DNA from: HyVt-105 sp049975425
GTDB lineage: Bacteria > Bacteroidota > Bacteroidia > Bacteroidales > VadinHA17
Length of the DNA: 64,000 nt
Direction: 5' to 3'
Assembly (NCBI GenBank): GCA_049975425.1
Contig: JBNGDI010000006.1
Span: forward strand, 1 to 64,000
The position numbers and the translations under genes are program-made. The notes below the pieces were generated by a model, which was given only the letters and a program-made list of their open reading frames with translations, did no database searches and had not been told where the DNA came from. This document shows, in pieces, positions 30,547 through 39,572 of the stretch (the first letter of the stretch is position 1; each line of letters starts with the position of its first letter).

Positions 30547-31866
30547 TTATCTGAAGTTACGGCCGGATCCCCGGCTGTTTGCCAGGGTGTATCCAATCAG
30601 TCTGTCATAGCGTGCGCCCGGCGGGCGATGGTACAGATAGATCAGGTAATCATTCTCTGTTTCGTAATAGGTTCCCTCAATAGGGGAAGGATCTGCTGAA
30701 GATTCACCCGGAGCCCGGGTGGCCAGCCAGTAATTGTAGTATCCCTGTTTGAGAAGAAGGGTCAGTTCATACTGATGACGGCTTTCGCTGTAAACCATTT
30801 TCGACCTTTTCGATAATTGCCAGTCGGTCAAATCTCCCATAACGAACAGATCGGTATTTCTGAAGGGGAATGCAGCGGGATAACTGAAAAATACCCTGGC
30901 ATAGTCCGCGTCGGTGTGCGGATGGTGACCCTCCTGTACCTCGATCCTGAATTTTCCGTTGATTTCGGGATCGGAAAAATATCCCTTTCCCGCCCTTTCC
31001 CGGCAGGGAGCCAGTTCAACATAATACCAGGGTGCTCTGTAATCAATATTTCTTACATATTCCGACTGGTAACGAAAACTCCTGATATCGAAATACCGGA
31101 ATTCATTAATGCCCGGAAAAACATTTTCATTGTTGTGATCGTACGACAGGTTGCTCCCCCTGATAAATAAAGGTTTTAGGCCCATGACGGCATTGTCCCA
31201 ACGGCCGTTTTGTCTGATTACCAGATGCAACTCATCCATGGGATCCCTCACAGGGTATGAACCGAGGTTTACCTGTACATCGATTTCCTGGCCCGACCGG
31301 TTGAGTTCGGTAAGCACGGGGGGCTTGATTTCAGAAGATATTTGAACCAGATTCTCGTACACGGAAAACCTTCTTGTGAGAACAGGTTTCGATCGGTCAT
31401 AATCCTGGTAAACCAGAAGAATATAATTTCCCGAAAGCCGGAAATCAATCTGCTCGTTGGGAAAGGTAAGGGAGTAGTGGATATAGTCAACCGTGGTATT
31501 GAAAGAAAAGCGGTAATCCTGGATCTGGTCTTCGGTAAATCCGTCCAGATATTCATAGGGCGAAAGTCCGGAAGGCCTCCAGTATGCATCACAGTGCATA
31601 AAGCTATATGTGTAGTTGCCGGGTTGATCGGTGAGCTCATCGAATTTCAGGGTTAGCCGGTTGGAAGAACCGAGCTCCATGACAGGATAGCCCAGTTCCC
31701 GGTTTTCCGGGAAAAGTATGACTGTATGGATATTGTCTTTATGAATCCGGTCTTCCAGCAGATCGGGAGAAACCTGCCCTGTAAGTGGCATGCATAGAAT
31801 GCCCCGGGCAAGAAAAACGGTTATGACCACAAGAAAACGCATCAAATTATTTATTCTTTTCAACAT
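30547..31866 (-). CDS. Type IX secretion system plug protein family (DUF5103)
   Basis: This 439-residue protein has a signal peptide (about 10-30, LVVITVFLARGILCMPLTG). It matches the family first called DUF5103, later named for the plug protein that closes the SprA translocon of T9SS. Recognisable features are the early HTVILFPENRELGYPVMELGSS segment, FDELTDQPGNYTYSFMHCDAYW, and the family ending PPGARYDRLIGYTLANS. By family it sits in or beneath the periplasmic face of the SprA barrel. The gene stands alone and is divergent from nqrA. This is consistent with a functional T9SS serving the type B substrates elsewhere in the window. I am fairly sure of the family, less of the exact role. Confidence 0.85.
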   Translation of the reverse strand: MLKRINNLMRFLVVITVFLARGILCMPLTGQVSPDLLEDRIHKDNIHTVILFPENRELGYPVMELGSSNRLTLKFDELTDQPGNYTYSFMHCDAYWRPSGLSPYEYLDGFTEDQIQDYRFSFNTTVDYIHYSLTFPNEQIDFRLSGNYILLVYQDYDRSKPVLTRRFSVYENLVQISSEIKPPVLTELNRSGQEIDVQVNLGSYPVRDPMDELHLVIRQNGRWDNAVMGLKPLFIRGSNLSYDHNNENVFPGINEFRYFDIRSFRYQSEYVRNIDYRAPWYYVELAPCRERAGKGYFSDPEINGKFRIEVQEGHHPHTDADYARVFFSYPAAFPFRNTDLFVMGDLTDWQLSKRSKMVYSESRHQYELTLLLKQGYYNYWLATRAPGESSADPSPIEGTYYETENDYLIYLYHRPPGARYDRLIGYTLANSRGSGRNFR

Positions 31867-31903
31867 GTTTCAGGAATAACTGGGTGCGTTCAATCAATTG
31901 ATA

Positions 31904-31911
31904 CAAAGGTA
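31904..31911 (-). promoter_or_regulatory. -7 element before the T9SS plug gene
   Basis: The minus strand reads TACCTTTG, a full TAnnTTTG match, about 38-45 bp before the ATG at 31866. Upstream lies an inverted repeat, CAACATC (31923-31929) and GATGTTG (31936-31942), that could be an operator in this divergent region. Confidence 0.5.
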
Positions 31912-32007
31912 CGAATGTTTAACAACATCTGAAGGGATGTTGAAAACAAACAAATCGACATATCAGTAAATCTGTATATTTGTGTTTTCAACACATTCAG
32001 AACCATC

Positions 32008-32037
32008 TTGTCCGGACTGAAAAATATGTTATTTTTG
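32008..32037 (+). promoter_or_regulatory. Promoter of the nqr operon
   Basis: TTG (32008-32010), a 19-bp spacer and TATTTTTG (32030-32037) match the Bacteroidota housekeeping consensus TTTG-N19-21-TAnnTTTG. Transcription would start near 32044, giving a leader of about 25 nt before the nqrA ATG at 32068. Confidence 0.75.
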
Positions 32038-32067
32038 TCTGAGATAAAAACAGATTAACTGCTTGAA

Positions 32068-33423
32068 ATGTCGAAGGTTATCAAGTTAAAACGGGGGCTG
32101 GATATTCCCATGGCGGGGCAGGCTGAAAAGATCCTGACACAGGCGGAAATGCCGGAATGGTTTGCCCTTCAACCACCCGATTTTCCGGGTCTCACTCCCA
32201 GGCTTTCCGTTAAGGTGAATGACCGAGTGCAGGCCGGTAGTTCCTTATTTTATGATAAGTACCGGCCGGAAATACGGTTTACTTCCCCTGTGAGCGGGAA
32301 GGTGGTGGCAGTGAACAGGGGCCACCGAAGAAGGATACTGGAGGTGGTGGTGGAGTATGACGGTGAAATGAAATACGAAACCTTTGCCAAAGGAGACCCC
32401 GACCGTATGTCTCGTGACGAAATAGTGCAAAACCTGCTGAAAAGCGGGCTCTTCCCCCTCATCAGGCAGCGTCCCTATGGTATCGTTGCCAGTCCGGAAG
32501 ATGTGCCGCGTGACATATTTATCTCAGCTTTCGATACAGCCCCCCTGGCACCCGATATGGATTTTGTTATCAAGGACGGGAAGGAAGATTTCAGAACCGG
32601 TATTCAGGTGCTGAGGAAACTGACTTCCGGAGAAGTACACCTGGGAATGCATGCCGAACTTACTTTCTCGCCGGTGTTTAAGGAAGCGGAAAATGTAAAG
32701 ACGCATCTCTTCAGCGGGCCGCACCCGTCGGGCAATGTGGGGATACAGATCCATCATGTAGCTCCGGTGAACAGGGGTGAGAAAGTATGGACCGTGAACC
32801 CTCAGGACGTGCTGCTGATAGGCAGGCTTTTTTCAAAAGGTTTGCTGGATGCAACGCGTATTGTAGCATTGACCGGTTCGGAAGTTCTAAAACCCAGGTA
32901 TTACCGTACCATGCTGGGAGCCTCGGTTAAAAAACTGCTTGAGAATAACCTGACCGGAGAGAGAATTCGTGTGATCAGCGGGAATGTACTGACCGGCCGG
33001 CGTATCAGCCGGGAAGGGTTTATTGGTTTTTACGATTCCCAGATTACCGTTGTTCCGGAAGGAAATTACCACGGATTTCTGGGCTGGGCTATGCCCCGGC
33101 TGGATAAATTCAGCGCTTCACGTGCTTTCTTCAGCTGGCTTCAGCCGAACCGGAAATTCCGCCTGGATACCAACCTCCATGGTGGGAAACGGTCTTTTGT
33201 TATGACCGGTGAGTATGAAAAGGTGCTTCCTATGGATATTTACCCCTTACAGTTGTTGAAGTCAATCCTCATCGGTGATATCGACAAAATGGAACAGCTG
33301 GGTATTTACGAAGTGGTGGAGGAAGACCTTGCCCTGTGTGAATTTGTCTGCACCTCGAAAACCGATGTGCAGTCGATATTGAGAGAAGGCATCCAGTTAA
33401 TGATCAAAGAACTGGGATCGTGA
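32068..33423 (+). CDS. Na+-translocating NADH:quinone reductase subunit A
   Basis: NqrA has 451 residues, the usual length. It begins with the family motif KLKRGLDIPMAGQAEK and contains the lipoyl-like segment RFTSPVSGKVVAVNRGHRR and the GMHAELTFSPVF and HLFSGPHPSGNVGIQIHH region. It is the peripheral cytoplasmic subunit that binds quinone in the Na+-NQR complex. It is first in a six-gene nqr operon with apbE; short gaps (25 bp to nqrB) point to one transcript from the promoter at 32008. The complex pumps Na+ while oxidising NADH, and the NhaC antiporter nearby could exchange that gradient. Confidence 0.97.
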   Translation: MSKVIKLKRGLDIPMAGQAEKILTQAEMPEWFALQPPDFPGLTPRLSVKVNDRVQAGSSLFYDKYRPEIRFTSPVSGKVVAVNRGHRRRILEVVVEYDGEMKYETFAKGDPDRMSRDEIVQNLLKSGLFPLIRQRPYGIVASPEDVPRDIFISAFDTAPLAPDMDFVIKDGKEDFRTGIQVLRKLTSGEVHLGMHAELTFSPVFKEAENVKTHLFSGPHPSGNVGIQIHHVAPVNRGEKVWTVNPQDVLLIGRLFSKGLLDATRIVALTGSEVLKPRYYRTMLGASVKKLLENNLTGERIRVISGNVLTGRRISREGFIGFYDSQITVVPEGNYHGFLGWAMPRLDKFSASRAFFSWLQPNRKFRLDTNLHGGKRSFVMTGEYEKVLPMDIYPLQLLKSILIGDIDKMEQLGIYEVVEEDLALCEFVCTSKTDVQSILREGIQLMIKELGS

Positions 33424-33448
33424 ACCATCCATTATATTCGTTGCATTC

Positions 33449-34648
33449 ATGAAAAGATTACGCAGGTACATTGACCGGATAAAACCGCATTTCCAGAAAG
33501 GGGGAAAGTTCGAGAAATTGCATTCCACCTTTGATGCATTTGAAACATTTCTTTTTGTCCCCGACCATGTGACCGAAAAGGGAGCCCATGTGCGTGACAC
33601 CATGGACATGAAGCGCACCATGATTATTGTGGTGCTGGCCACACTGCCGGCTCTGCTGGTTGGATGCTGGAATACCGGATACCAGCATTTTCTGGCTGTG
33701 GGAGAAACATACGGGGAAACAGTGAATATGTGGGATGCTTTCTGGTATGGATTTCTGAGAGTTCTTCCCATTATAGTGGTTTCCTATGTTGTGGGACTGA
33801 GCATTGAATTTGGTTTTGCCCAGTGGCGCGGACATGAAGTCAATGAGGGATTCCTGGTAACAGGCATCCTGATCCCCCTGGTAATGCCGGTGGACGTGCC
33901 CCTGTGGATGGTGGCCCTGGCAACCGCTTTTGCCGTGGTGATCGGAAAGGAAGTATTCGGAGGGACCGGAATGAATATTCTGAATCCGGCACTTACCGCA
34001 AGGGCTTTCCTGTTTTTTGCCTATCCTGCCTGGATGTCGGGCGATAAGGTCTGGATCAGCGGGTTGTTGGATGGGACCGGAACAGCCGATGCTTTTTCCG
34101 GAGCAACTGTTCTGGGACAGGCTGCTGCCGGAGTGGAAAATTTTTCAAACGGTCTGGGCCTGGAATACGGCCCCATGCAAATGTTTCTCGGGAATATTCC
34201 CGGATCCATCGGGGAGACATCTACCCTGGCCATTTTGCTGGGAGCACTCCTGCTGATATATACCGGTGTGGGCAGCTGGAAGATCATCCTGTCGGTTTTT
34301 GCCGGAGGAGCCGCTATGGCCGGTTTGTTGAACCTGGTGGGCTCCGATACCAACCAGTTGTTTAACATTCCTTTCTGGCAGCACCTGATGCTGGGAGGTT
34401 TTGCATTCGGCGCGGTTTTTATGGCTACCGACCCGGTAAGCGCAGCACAGACCGAGAAAGGGAAATGGATTTATGGTTCCCTTATAGGTATACTGGCCAT
34501 CCTGATCAGGGTGCTGAACCCGGCTTATCCCGAAGGTGTTATGCTGGCCATCCTGTTCATGAATGTTTTTGCTCCCCTGATTGATCATTATGTGATACAG
34601 GCCAATATCAGGCGCAGACTGAGAAGATGGGAAATGCGGGCTCAATAA
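33449..34648 (+). CDS. Na+-translocating NADH:quinone reductase subunit B
   Basis: NqrB (399 residues) is the large membrane subunit with about ten helices. The covalent FMN site is in DAFSGATVLGQ, with the flavinylated Thr at about residue 220. The N-terminal part (PHFQKGGKFEKLHSTFDAFETFLF) and the segment GKEVFGGTGMNILNPALTARAFLFFAYP are typical. It forms part of the Na+ channel and the flavin chain with NqrC. The FMN would be attached by the ApbE encoded at the end of the operon. Ten residues after a helical run, the protein ends in an Arg-rich tail (RRRLRRWEMR) facing the cytoplasm. Confidence 0.97.
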   Translation: MKRLRRYIDRIKPHFQKGGKFEKLHSTFDAFETFLFVPDHVTEKGAHVRDTMDMKRTMIIVVLATLPALLVGCWNTGYQHFLAVGETYGETVNMWDAFWYGFLRVLPIIVVSYVVGLSIEFGFAQWRGHEVNEGFLVTGILIPLVMPVDVPLWMVALATAFAVVIGKEVFGGTGMNILNPALTARAFLFFAYPAWMSGDKVWISGLLDGTGTADAFSGATVLGQAAAGVENFSNGLGLEYGPMQMFLGNIPGSIGETSTLAILLGALLLIYTGVGSWKIILSVFAGGAAMAGLLNLVGSDTNQLFNIPFWQHLMLGGFAFGAVFMATDPVSAAQTEKGKWIYGSLIGILAILIRVLNPAYPEGVMLAILFMNVFAPLIDHYVIQANIRRRLRRWEMRAQ

Positions 34649-34660
34649 ATGCAATGTGTT

Positions 34661-35362
34661 ATGAAAAAGTTCAGTAATATCTATATTTTTTCCTTTGCCT
34701 CGATCATGGTGATCGTGGTTGCCGCCGTGCTGTCGGTTGCCGCCCTTATCCTGCAGCCACTGCAGGAGAGGAATGTGGCCATTGAGAAGATGCGCAATAT
34801 TCTTTCTTCCATTCGGGTAGAATCGACTGCTGCAGATGCACAGGAAAAATACAACCGGTATATTGTCGAAACCCTTGTGATCAACCCGGAAGGAGAGAAA
34901 ATCGAAGGGCTCGATGCTTTTAACATAGATATGCGTGCAGAGATGCGAAAACCCCTGGAAGAAAGACATCTTCCTGTTTTTGTGGGTATGAAGAACGACG
35001 GGCGGAAAATTATTGTTCCGCTGCATGGTAAGGGATTGTGGGGGCCCATATACGGATACCTGGCCCTGGAAGAGGATATGAAAACTATTTACGGGGTCAA
35101 TTTCGGTCACGACAAGGAAACACCGGGCCTGGGGGCCGAAATCAGTGAAGCGTGGTTCCAGGAACCGTTTGCCGGTAAATCGATATTCGATGAGTCGGGA
35201 CGGTTTACTTCCATTGAGGTGAAGAGGGGAGGAGCCGAACCCGGCGACCCCCACGCCGTGGATGCCATTTCTGGAGGTACGATTACCAGCAAGGGTCTGG
35301 AAGCTATGTTGTACGATTGTTTGTTGAGTTATGAATCCTATTTTAAAAAAGAGGGGAACTGA
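34661..35362 (+). CDS. Na+-translocating NADH:quinone reductase subunit C
   Basis: The chosen ATG at 34661 gives 233 residues starting MKKFSNIYIFSF. An upstream in-frame ATG at 34649 directly abuts the nqrB stop and is less likely. One N-terminal transmembrane helix (about 8-30, SIMVIVVAAVLSVAALI) is followed by a periplasmic FMN-binding domain. The flavin acceptor is Thr207 in DAISGGTITSKGLEAM. In the best-studied enzymes the motif reads SGAT, so Gly replaces Ala here. The segment GLGAEISEAWFQEPFAGK is the conserved approach to that site. NqrC relays electrons between the NqrD/E iron centre and NqrB. Confidence 0.95.
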   Translation: MKKFSNIYIFSFASIMVIVVAAVLSVAALILQPLQERNVAIEKMRNILSSIRVESTAADAQEKYNRYIVETLVINPEGEKIEGLDAFNIDMRAEMRKPLEERHLPVFVGMKNDGRKIIVPLHGKGLWGPIYGYLALEEDMKTIYGVNFGHDKETPGLGAEISEAWFQEPFAGKSIFDESGRFTSIEVKRGGAEPGDPHAVDAISGGTITSKGLEAMLYDCLLSYESYFKKEGN

Positions 35363-35364
35363 TC

Positions 35365-36015
35365 ATGAAATCTGACAGGGAATCTTTGTTCTCGGCAAGG
35401 AATATGAAATTGCTGACCAATCCTCTGAATGATGAGAATCCTATCACGGTTCAGGTGCTGGGCATCTGCTCTGCACTGGCCATTACTGTGAAACTGGAGC
35501 CCTCTATTGTGATGGCCATCAGTGTGGTAGCTGTATTGTCTATTGCCAATGTGGTTATTTCCCTGCTGAGGAAAATGATACCCCCCAGGATCAGAATCAT
35601 CGTTCAGCTGGTGGTTATCGCCTCGCTGGTGATTCTGGTCGACCAGATTCTGAAAGCTTTTGCCTACGAGGTAAGCAAGCAGCTTTCGGTATTCGTGGGG
35701 TTGATCATTACAAACTGCATCATTATGGGGCGTCTGGAAGCTTTTGCCATGGGCAACCGCCCCTGGCCGGCTTTTCTCGACGGAGTGGGAAATGCAGCAG
35801 GATACGGACTGATCCTGGTAATTGTTGGGTTCTTCCGGGAATTGCTGGGTTCGGGGGAGGTATTCGGTTATCCGGTACTGGAAAAAATCGGGCTGTACCG
35901 TATCGGATATGAGGATAACGGATTGATGATCCTGCCTCCCATGGCCCTGATTATCGTAGGTATCATTATCTGGGTGCAGAGGGCAAAGAATACCAAACTG
36001 ATTGAAGAAAATTAG
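35365..36015 (+). CDS. Na+-translocating NADH:quinone reductase subunit D
   Basis: NqrD (216 residues) is a six-helix membrane subunit. It starts two bases after the nqrC stop. Family motifs are NPITVQVLGICSALAITVKLE near the start and VFVGLIITNCIIMGRLEAFA in the middle, whose Cys belongs to the iron centre shared with NqrE. Both half-membrane Cys regions are present. It ends close to nqrE (8 bp apart). Confidence 0.97.
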   Translation: MKSDRESLFSARNMKLLTNPLNDENPITVQVLGICSALAITVKLEPSIVMAISVVAVLSIANVVISLLRKMIPPRIRIIVQLVVIASLVILVDQILKAFAYEVSKQLSVFVGLIITNCIIMGRLEAFAMGNRPWPAFLDGVGNAAGYGLILVIVGFFRELLGSGEVFGYPVLEKIGLYRIGYEDNGLMILPPMALIIVGIIIWVQRAKNTKLIEEN

Positions 36016-36023
36016 TACCAGCC

Positions 36024-36641
36024 ATGGAAAATTTGATCAATATCTTTGTCAGGTCGATCTTTATCGACAATATGATCTTCGCCTATTTTCTGGGAATGTG
36101 TTCCTACCTTGCGGTGTCGAAAACGGTGAAAACCTCTGTGGGACTGGGTGTTGCCGTGATTTTCGTCCTCGGGATCACTGTGCCGGTTAATTACCTCATC
36201 GAAAATTACCTGCTGAAGGAAGGAGCCCTTGCCTGGCTGAGTCCCGGTTTTGCCGATGTGGATCTCAGCTATCTTACTTTTATTGTGTTTATTGCGGTGA
36301 TCGCTTCCATGGTCCAGCTGGTGGAAATGATCGTGGAGAAATTTACTCCTGCCCTGTACAACTCGCTGGGTATTTTCCTGCCTCTTATTGCCGTGAACTG
36401 TGCCATACTGGGGGGATCCCTCTTTATGCAGGAGCGGGAATACCACAACCTGGCCGAAGCCACGGTTTTCGGCCTGGGATCGGGGGTGGGATGGTTCCTG
36501 GCCATTGTGGGTATTGCTGCCATCCGGGAAAAAATCCGGTATTCAAATGTTCCGGCTCCCCTGCGCGGACTGGGCATTACATTTATTATAACCGGACTGA
36601 TGGGGATCGCTTTTATGAGTTTCATGGGCATTAAACTGTAA
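36024..36641 (+). CDS. Na+-translocating NADH:quinone reductase subunit E
   Basis: NqrE (205 residues) is the inverted-topology partner of NqrD. It starts MENLINIFVRSIFIDNMIFAYF and carries FLGMCSYLAVSKTVKT with the first cysteine and LPLIAVNCAILGGSLFM with the second, both of which serve the intramembrane iron centre. It is a six-helix protein with the expected length. Confidence 0.97.
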   Translation: MENLINIFVRSIFIDNMIFAYFLGMCSYLAVSKTVKTSVGLGVAVIFVLGITVPVNYLIENYLLKEGALAWLSPGFADVDLSYLTFIVFIAVIASMVQLVEMIVEKFTPALYNSLGIFLPLIAVNCAILGGSLFMQEREYHNLAEATVFGLGSGVGWFLAIVGIAAIREKIRYSNVPAPLRGLGITFIITGLMGIAFMSFMGIKL

Positions 36642-36659
36642 TCCAAATTGCATGGCAAG

Positions 36660-37916
36660 ATGATCACAATCATGACAAATACCGGGATCATTCTCACCAG
36701 CATTGCTGTTTTTCTGGCGATTATTCTGCTGCTGACCATGATCCTGTTATATGCACGGAAAAAGCTTACCCCGCAGGGCGAAGTGACCCTGAAGATCAAT
36801 GACGAGGAGAAGAAAGTGGAACCGGGAGGCACTATCCTGTCAACCCTCTCCAGTATGGATATTTACCTGCCTTCTGCCTGCGGAGGGGGAGGTACCTGCG
36901 GTTTGTGCAAATGCCAGGTGCTGGAAGGCGGAGGATCGATCCTGCCTACAGAAACAAACTTTTTTACCCGCAAGGAACAGCAAAACCACTGGAGATTGGG
37001 ATGCCAGGTAAAGATCCGCAATGATATGGTCATCCGGGTACCGGAAGAGGTGATGGGTATCAAAAAATGGGAATGCACGGTGGTTTCCAACCGCAATGTG
37101 GCCACGTTCATCAAGGAATTTGTGGTGCGCCTGCCGGAAGGGGAGAAAATGGATTTCAAACCAGGTGGATATGTGCAGATCGATGTTCCGCGGATTGAAG
37201 TGGACTTTTCAAAAGATATTGATGTGGATGAACCTTTCCGCAAGGAATGGGACAAATACGGCATGTGGGATTTGAAAATGAAAAATGCCGAGGAAACCTT
37301 CAGGGCTTATTCCATGGCCAATCATCCGGCCGAAGGGAACATCATTATGCTGAATGTGCGTATTGCCACCCCCCCATGGGACCGCTCAAAGGGCAGGTTC
37401 ATGAATGTAAACCCGGGGGTTTGCTCCAGCTATATATTTTTCAGAAAACCGGGCGATAAGGTTATGATCTCCGGGCCTTACGGCGAATTCTTCATTAAGG
37501 ATACCGACCGGGAAATGGTATACATCGGCGGCGGTGCCGGCATGGCCCCCCTGCGCTCTCATCTTTTTCATCTGTTCCATACCCTCAAAACCAGCAGGAA
37601 AGTATCGTACTGGTACGGTGCCCGGTCAAAAGGGGAAATATTCTACGAGGAAGAATTCCGGAAAATCGAAAAGGAATTCCCCAATTTCTCATTCCATATC
37701 GCCCTTTCCGAGCCCAGGCCGGAAGATAACTGGAATGGGTATGTGGGCTTTATCCACCAGGTGCTGTACGATCATTACCTCAGCCGGCACGAAGAACCGG
37801 AAGAAATTGAATATTACCTGTGTGGGCCGCCTATGATGAACGATGCCGTTTTTAAAATGCTTTACAATCTTGGAGTCCCCGAAGAAATGATCGATTATGA
37901 TGATTTCGGCGGATAA
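36660..37916 (+). CDS. Na+-translocating NADH:quinone reductase subunit F
   Basis: ATG 36660 is chosen (MITIMTNTG); a second ATG at 36672 is also possible, and the frame opens further up only with a TTG. One transmembrane helix (about 10-30) is followed by a [2Fe-2S] domain with PSACGGGGTCGLCKC (Cys74, Cys80, Cys83) and LGCQVKI. An FAD-binding domain (FRAYSMANHP) and an NADH-binding domain (MVYIGGGAGMAPLRSH, YYLCGPPMMNDAV, ending DDFGG) complete it. NqrF takes the electrons from NADH on the cytoplasmic side. It is the last structural subunit, with apbE 53 bp downstream. Confidence 0.97.
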   Translation: MITIMTNTGIILTSIAVFLAIILLLTMILLYARKKLTPQGEVTLKINDEEKKVEPGGTILSTLSSMDIYLPSACGGGGTCGLCKCQVLEGGGSILPTETNFFTRKEQQNHWRLGCQVKIRNDMVIRVPEEVMGIKKWECTVVSNRNVATFIKEFVVRLPEGEKMDFKPGGYVQIDVPRIEVDFSKDIDVDEPFRKEWDKYGMWDLKMKNAEETFRAYSMANHPAEGNIIMLNVRIATPPWDRSKGRFMNVNPGVCSSYIFFRKPGDKVMISGPYGEFFIKDTDREMVYIGGGAGMAPLRSHLFHLFHTLKTSRKVSYWYGARSKGEIFYEEEFRKIEKEFPNFSFHIALSEPRPEDNWNGYVGFIHQVLYDHYLSRHEEPEEIEYYLCGPPMMNDAVFKMLYNLGVPEEMIDYDDFGG

Positions 37917-37969
37917 TCCTCCGGTTTTATGAATGGATGTTCCAATCAGTGGCTGACTTTTTTCTGACC

Positions 37970-39031
37970 ATGCGAAAAATCATACCGGTCATATTGTTGC
38001 TTTTGCTGATTCCCCTTTTCGCCTGGCTTTCATACCGGCAGCAATCGTACTATACATTGGACGGATTTGCCCAGGGAACCACCTACCGGGTGATCTATCA
38101 GTATCCTTTTGGATGGAGGTACATGTTCAACCGCCGTTCCGCCATGCTGCAGGATGAGATCGATTCGCTCCTGGCCGGATTTGACAGGTCACTATCCCTT
38201 TATGTGCCCGAATCGGTTATTTCAAGGGTCAACCGGAATGATCCCGGGGTGGTGGCCGACGATTATTTTGTGGAAATTTTCAAAACGGCCACTGAGGTAA
38301 CCCGTAAAACCGGCGGGGCTTTCGATATTACCGTAGGGCCCCTGGTGAATGCCTGGGGCTTCGGCCCGGATGGGAAAGCTGATCCCGGTACCGTGAACAT
38401 CGACAGCCTGCTCCAATTGGTGGGAATGGACAAAGTGGTGTTGCAGGGAAGGAAACTGGTAAAGAAAGTGCCCGGCGTACAGCTGGATGTGAATGCCATT
38501 GCCCAGGGTTACGCCGTGGATGTGGTGGGCAGTTTTCTGGAAAGCAGGGGCATACGAAATTACCTGATTGAACTGGGCGGTGAAATACGTACCCGTGGAC
38601 ATAAAATAAACGGGCGACCCTGGACAGTTGGTATTGACAGGCCCGTTGACAACAACCTTATCCCGGGACAGGACCTGCAGGTGATAATGGAATGTTTTGA
38701 AATCAATCTGGCTACATCGGGAAATTACCGGAAATTCTATGAAAAAAATGGTGTAAAATACGCTCACTCCATTGATCCGCGCTCCGGGTACCCCGTTCTT
38801 GACCGGCTATTGAGTGTGACCATTACGGCGCCCGATTGCATGACGGCCGATGCCTATGCCACGGCCTGTATGGTGATGGGCCTCGAGGAAGGGATAAGCC
38901 TGGTTGAGGAAATGCCTGAACTGGAGGGGTATTTTATCTATTCCGATGAGAAAGGGGCATTCAAAACCTGGATGACAGAAGGGTTCAGGCAATACCTGCG
39001 GGAAGATCAGCTGGAACCTTCCTTACAATAA
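37970..39031 (+). CDS. FAD:protein FMN transferase (ApbE)
   Basis: With ATG 37970 the product is 353 residues and begins with a membrane or signal segment, MRKIIPVILLLLLIPLFAWL. An upstream ATG at 37937 would add 11 residues before it. The family core is present: DGFAQGTTYRVIYQ, SLYVPESVISRVNR, GGAFDITVGPLVNAWGFG, LDVNAIAQGYAVDVVG, LIELGGEIRTRG and the metal-site segment DCMTADAYATACMVMG. ApbE attaches FMN to Thr in the exported or periplasmic NqrB/NqrC sites, which explains its place at the end of the nqr operon. The last 25 bp overlap a convergent small gene. Confidence 0.95.
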   Translation: MRKIIPVILLLLLIPLFAWLSYRQQSYYTLDGFAQGTTYRVIYQYPFGWRYMFNRRSAMLQDEIDSLLAGFDRSLSLYVPESVISRVNRNDPGVVADDYFVEIFKTATEVTRKTGGAFDITVGPLVNAWGFGPDGKADPGTVNIDSLLQLVGMDKVVLQGRKLVKKVPGVQLDVNAIAQGYAVDVVGSFLESRGIRNYLIELGGEIRTRGHKINGRPWTVGIDRPVDNNLIPGQDLQVIMECFEINLATSGNYRKFYEKNGVKYAHSIDPRSGYPVLDRLLSVTITAPDCMTADAYATACMVMGLEEGISLVEEMPELEGYFIYSDEKGAFKTWMTEGFRQYLREDQLEPSLQ

Positions 39032-39192
39032 TCCATACAACAGCACCCGGAATATGCATTCGTTCCGCCGTCAACCAGCCTGCAGCCCGGGGCAGGTGAC
39101 CGACCGTTCTTTTTTACCAGCATGCCCAGCATGAGTCCCGGAATGGCCAGTATCATCACTCCAATAGCCAGGAGTATCATCTTGATAAACAT
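39007..39192 (-). CDS. Small single-pass membrane protein with Cys-rich tail (copy 1)
   Basis: The product is 61 residues: MFIKMILLAIGVMILAIPGLMLGMLVKKNGRSP, written here as a helix (about 5-26) then the motif LVKKNGR, followed by a tail with a CCC cluster and two more cysteines. I do not know its function. The next small gene on the same strand has the same plan (MF[I/L]K, helix, G.L.K.NGR.P, Cys-containing tail), which supports both as real. Similar tiny membrane or secreted proteins with a KKDGKF-like motif and C-terminal cysteines occur near nqr/apbE in other Bacteroidota, as I recall. A flavin or iron-sulfur related role is only a guess. Confidence 0.6.
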   Translation of the reverse strand: MFIKMILLAIGVMILAIPGLMLGMLVKKNGRSPAPGCRLVDGGTNAYSGCCCMDYCKEGSS

Positions 39193-39252
39193 CGTCGTTG
39201 TATTTTGTTCTCTTTAACATTAACAACCGCCGGAAGGAAATGGTTCAGAAAC

Positions 39253-39468
39253 TCACGGGCAATTGCAGGAGGTTCCTTTTCCGCTCTTTTGGTGGCAGAT
39301 CAGTTCATCATGCCGGGGACAGGTTATCCCCCTCCGTTTCATTTCCCTGTTTTTACCAATGGAAATGACAGGAAACCGCCCGTTTCTTTTGAGGAGGATG
39401 CCTGAAGCCAGGGCCAGAATCGAAAAGGTGAGAAGCAGGAGGGAAAGAATGACCAGTTTCAGGAACAT
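39253..39468 (-). CDS. Small single-pass membrane protein with Cys-containing tail (copy 2)
   Basis: ATG 39468 gives 71 residues. A helix (MFLKLVILSLLLLTFSILAL) is followed by SGILLKRNGRFPV and a tail with four cysteines. The frame opens 45 bp earlier, but the chosen start aligns with that of the paralogue at 39007-39192 (MFIK versus MFLK). The two genes are 60 bp apart in tandem and convergent to the nqr-apbE operon. Function unknown. The pairing with its neighbour is the main evidence that it is coding. Confidence 0.55.
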   Translation of the reverse strand: MFLKLVILSLLLLTFSILALASGILLKRNGRFPVISIGKNREMKRRGITCPRHDELICHQKSGKGTSCNCP

Positions 39469-39572
39469 TTTTTTGGCGGATTTGTTTACAAATATAGGTA
39501 AATTGATGAACACTTCTTAACTTTAGTTATTTACGCGGAAACAAAAAAAGAAGTTTATGATTTATAGAAATG

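Noticed and set aside
30376..30699. Cys-rich 107-codon frame on the plus strand
   Set aside because: It starts with a weak codon and overlaps the plug gene end antisense. The family ending of the plug gene is intact, so this frame is a shadow.
34145..35254. 369-codon frame on the minus strand opposite nqrB/nqrC
   Set aside because: It is antisense to well-supported nqr genes and has no family features.
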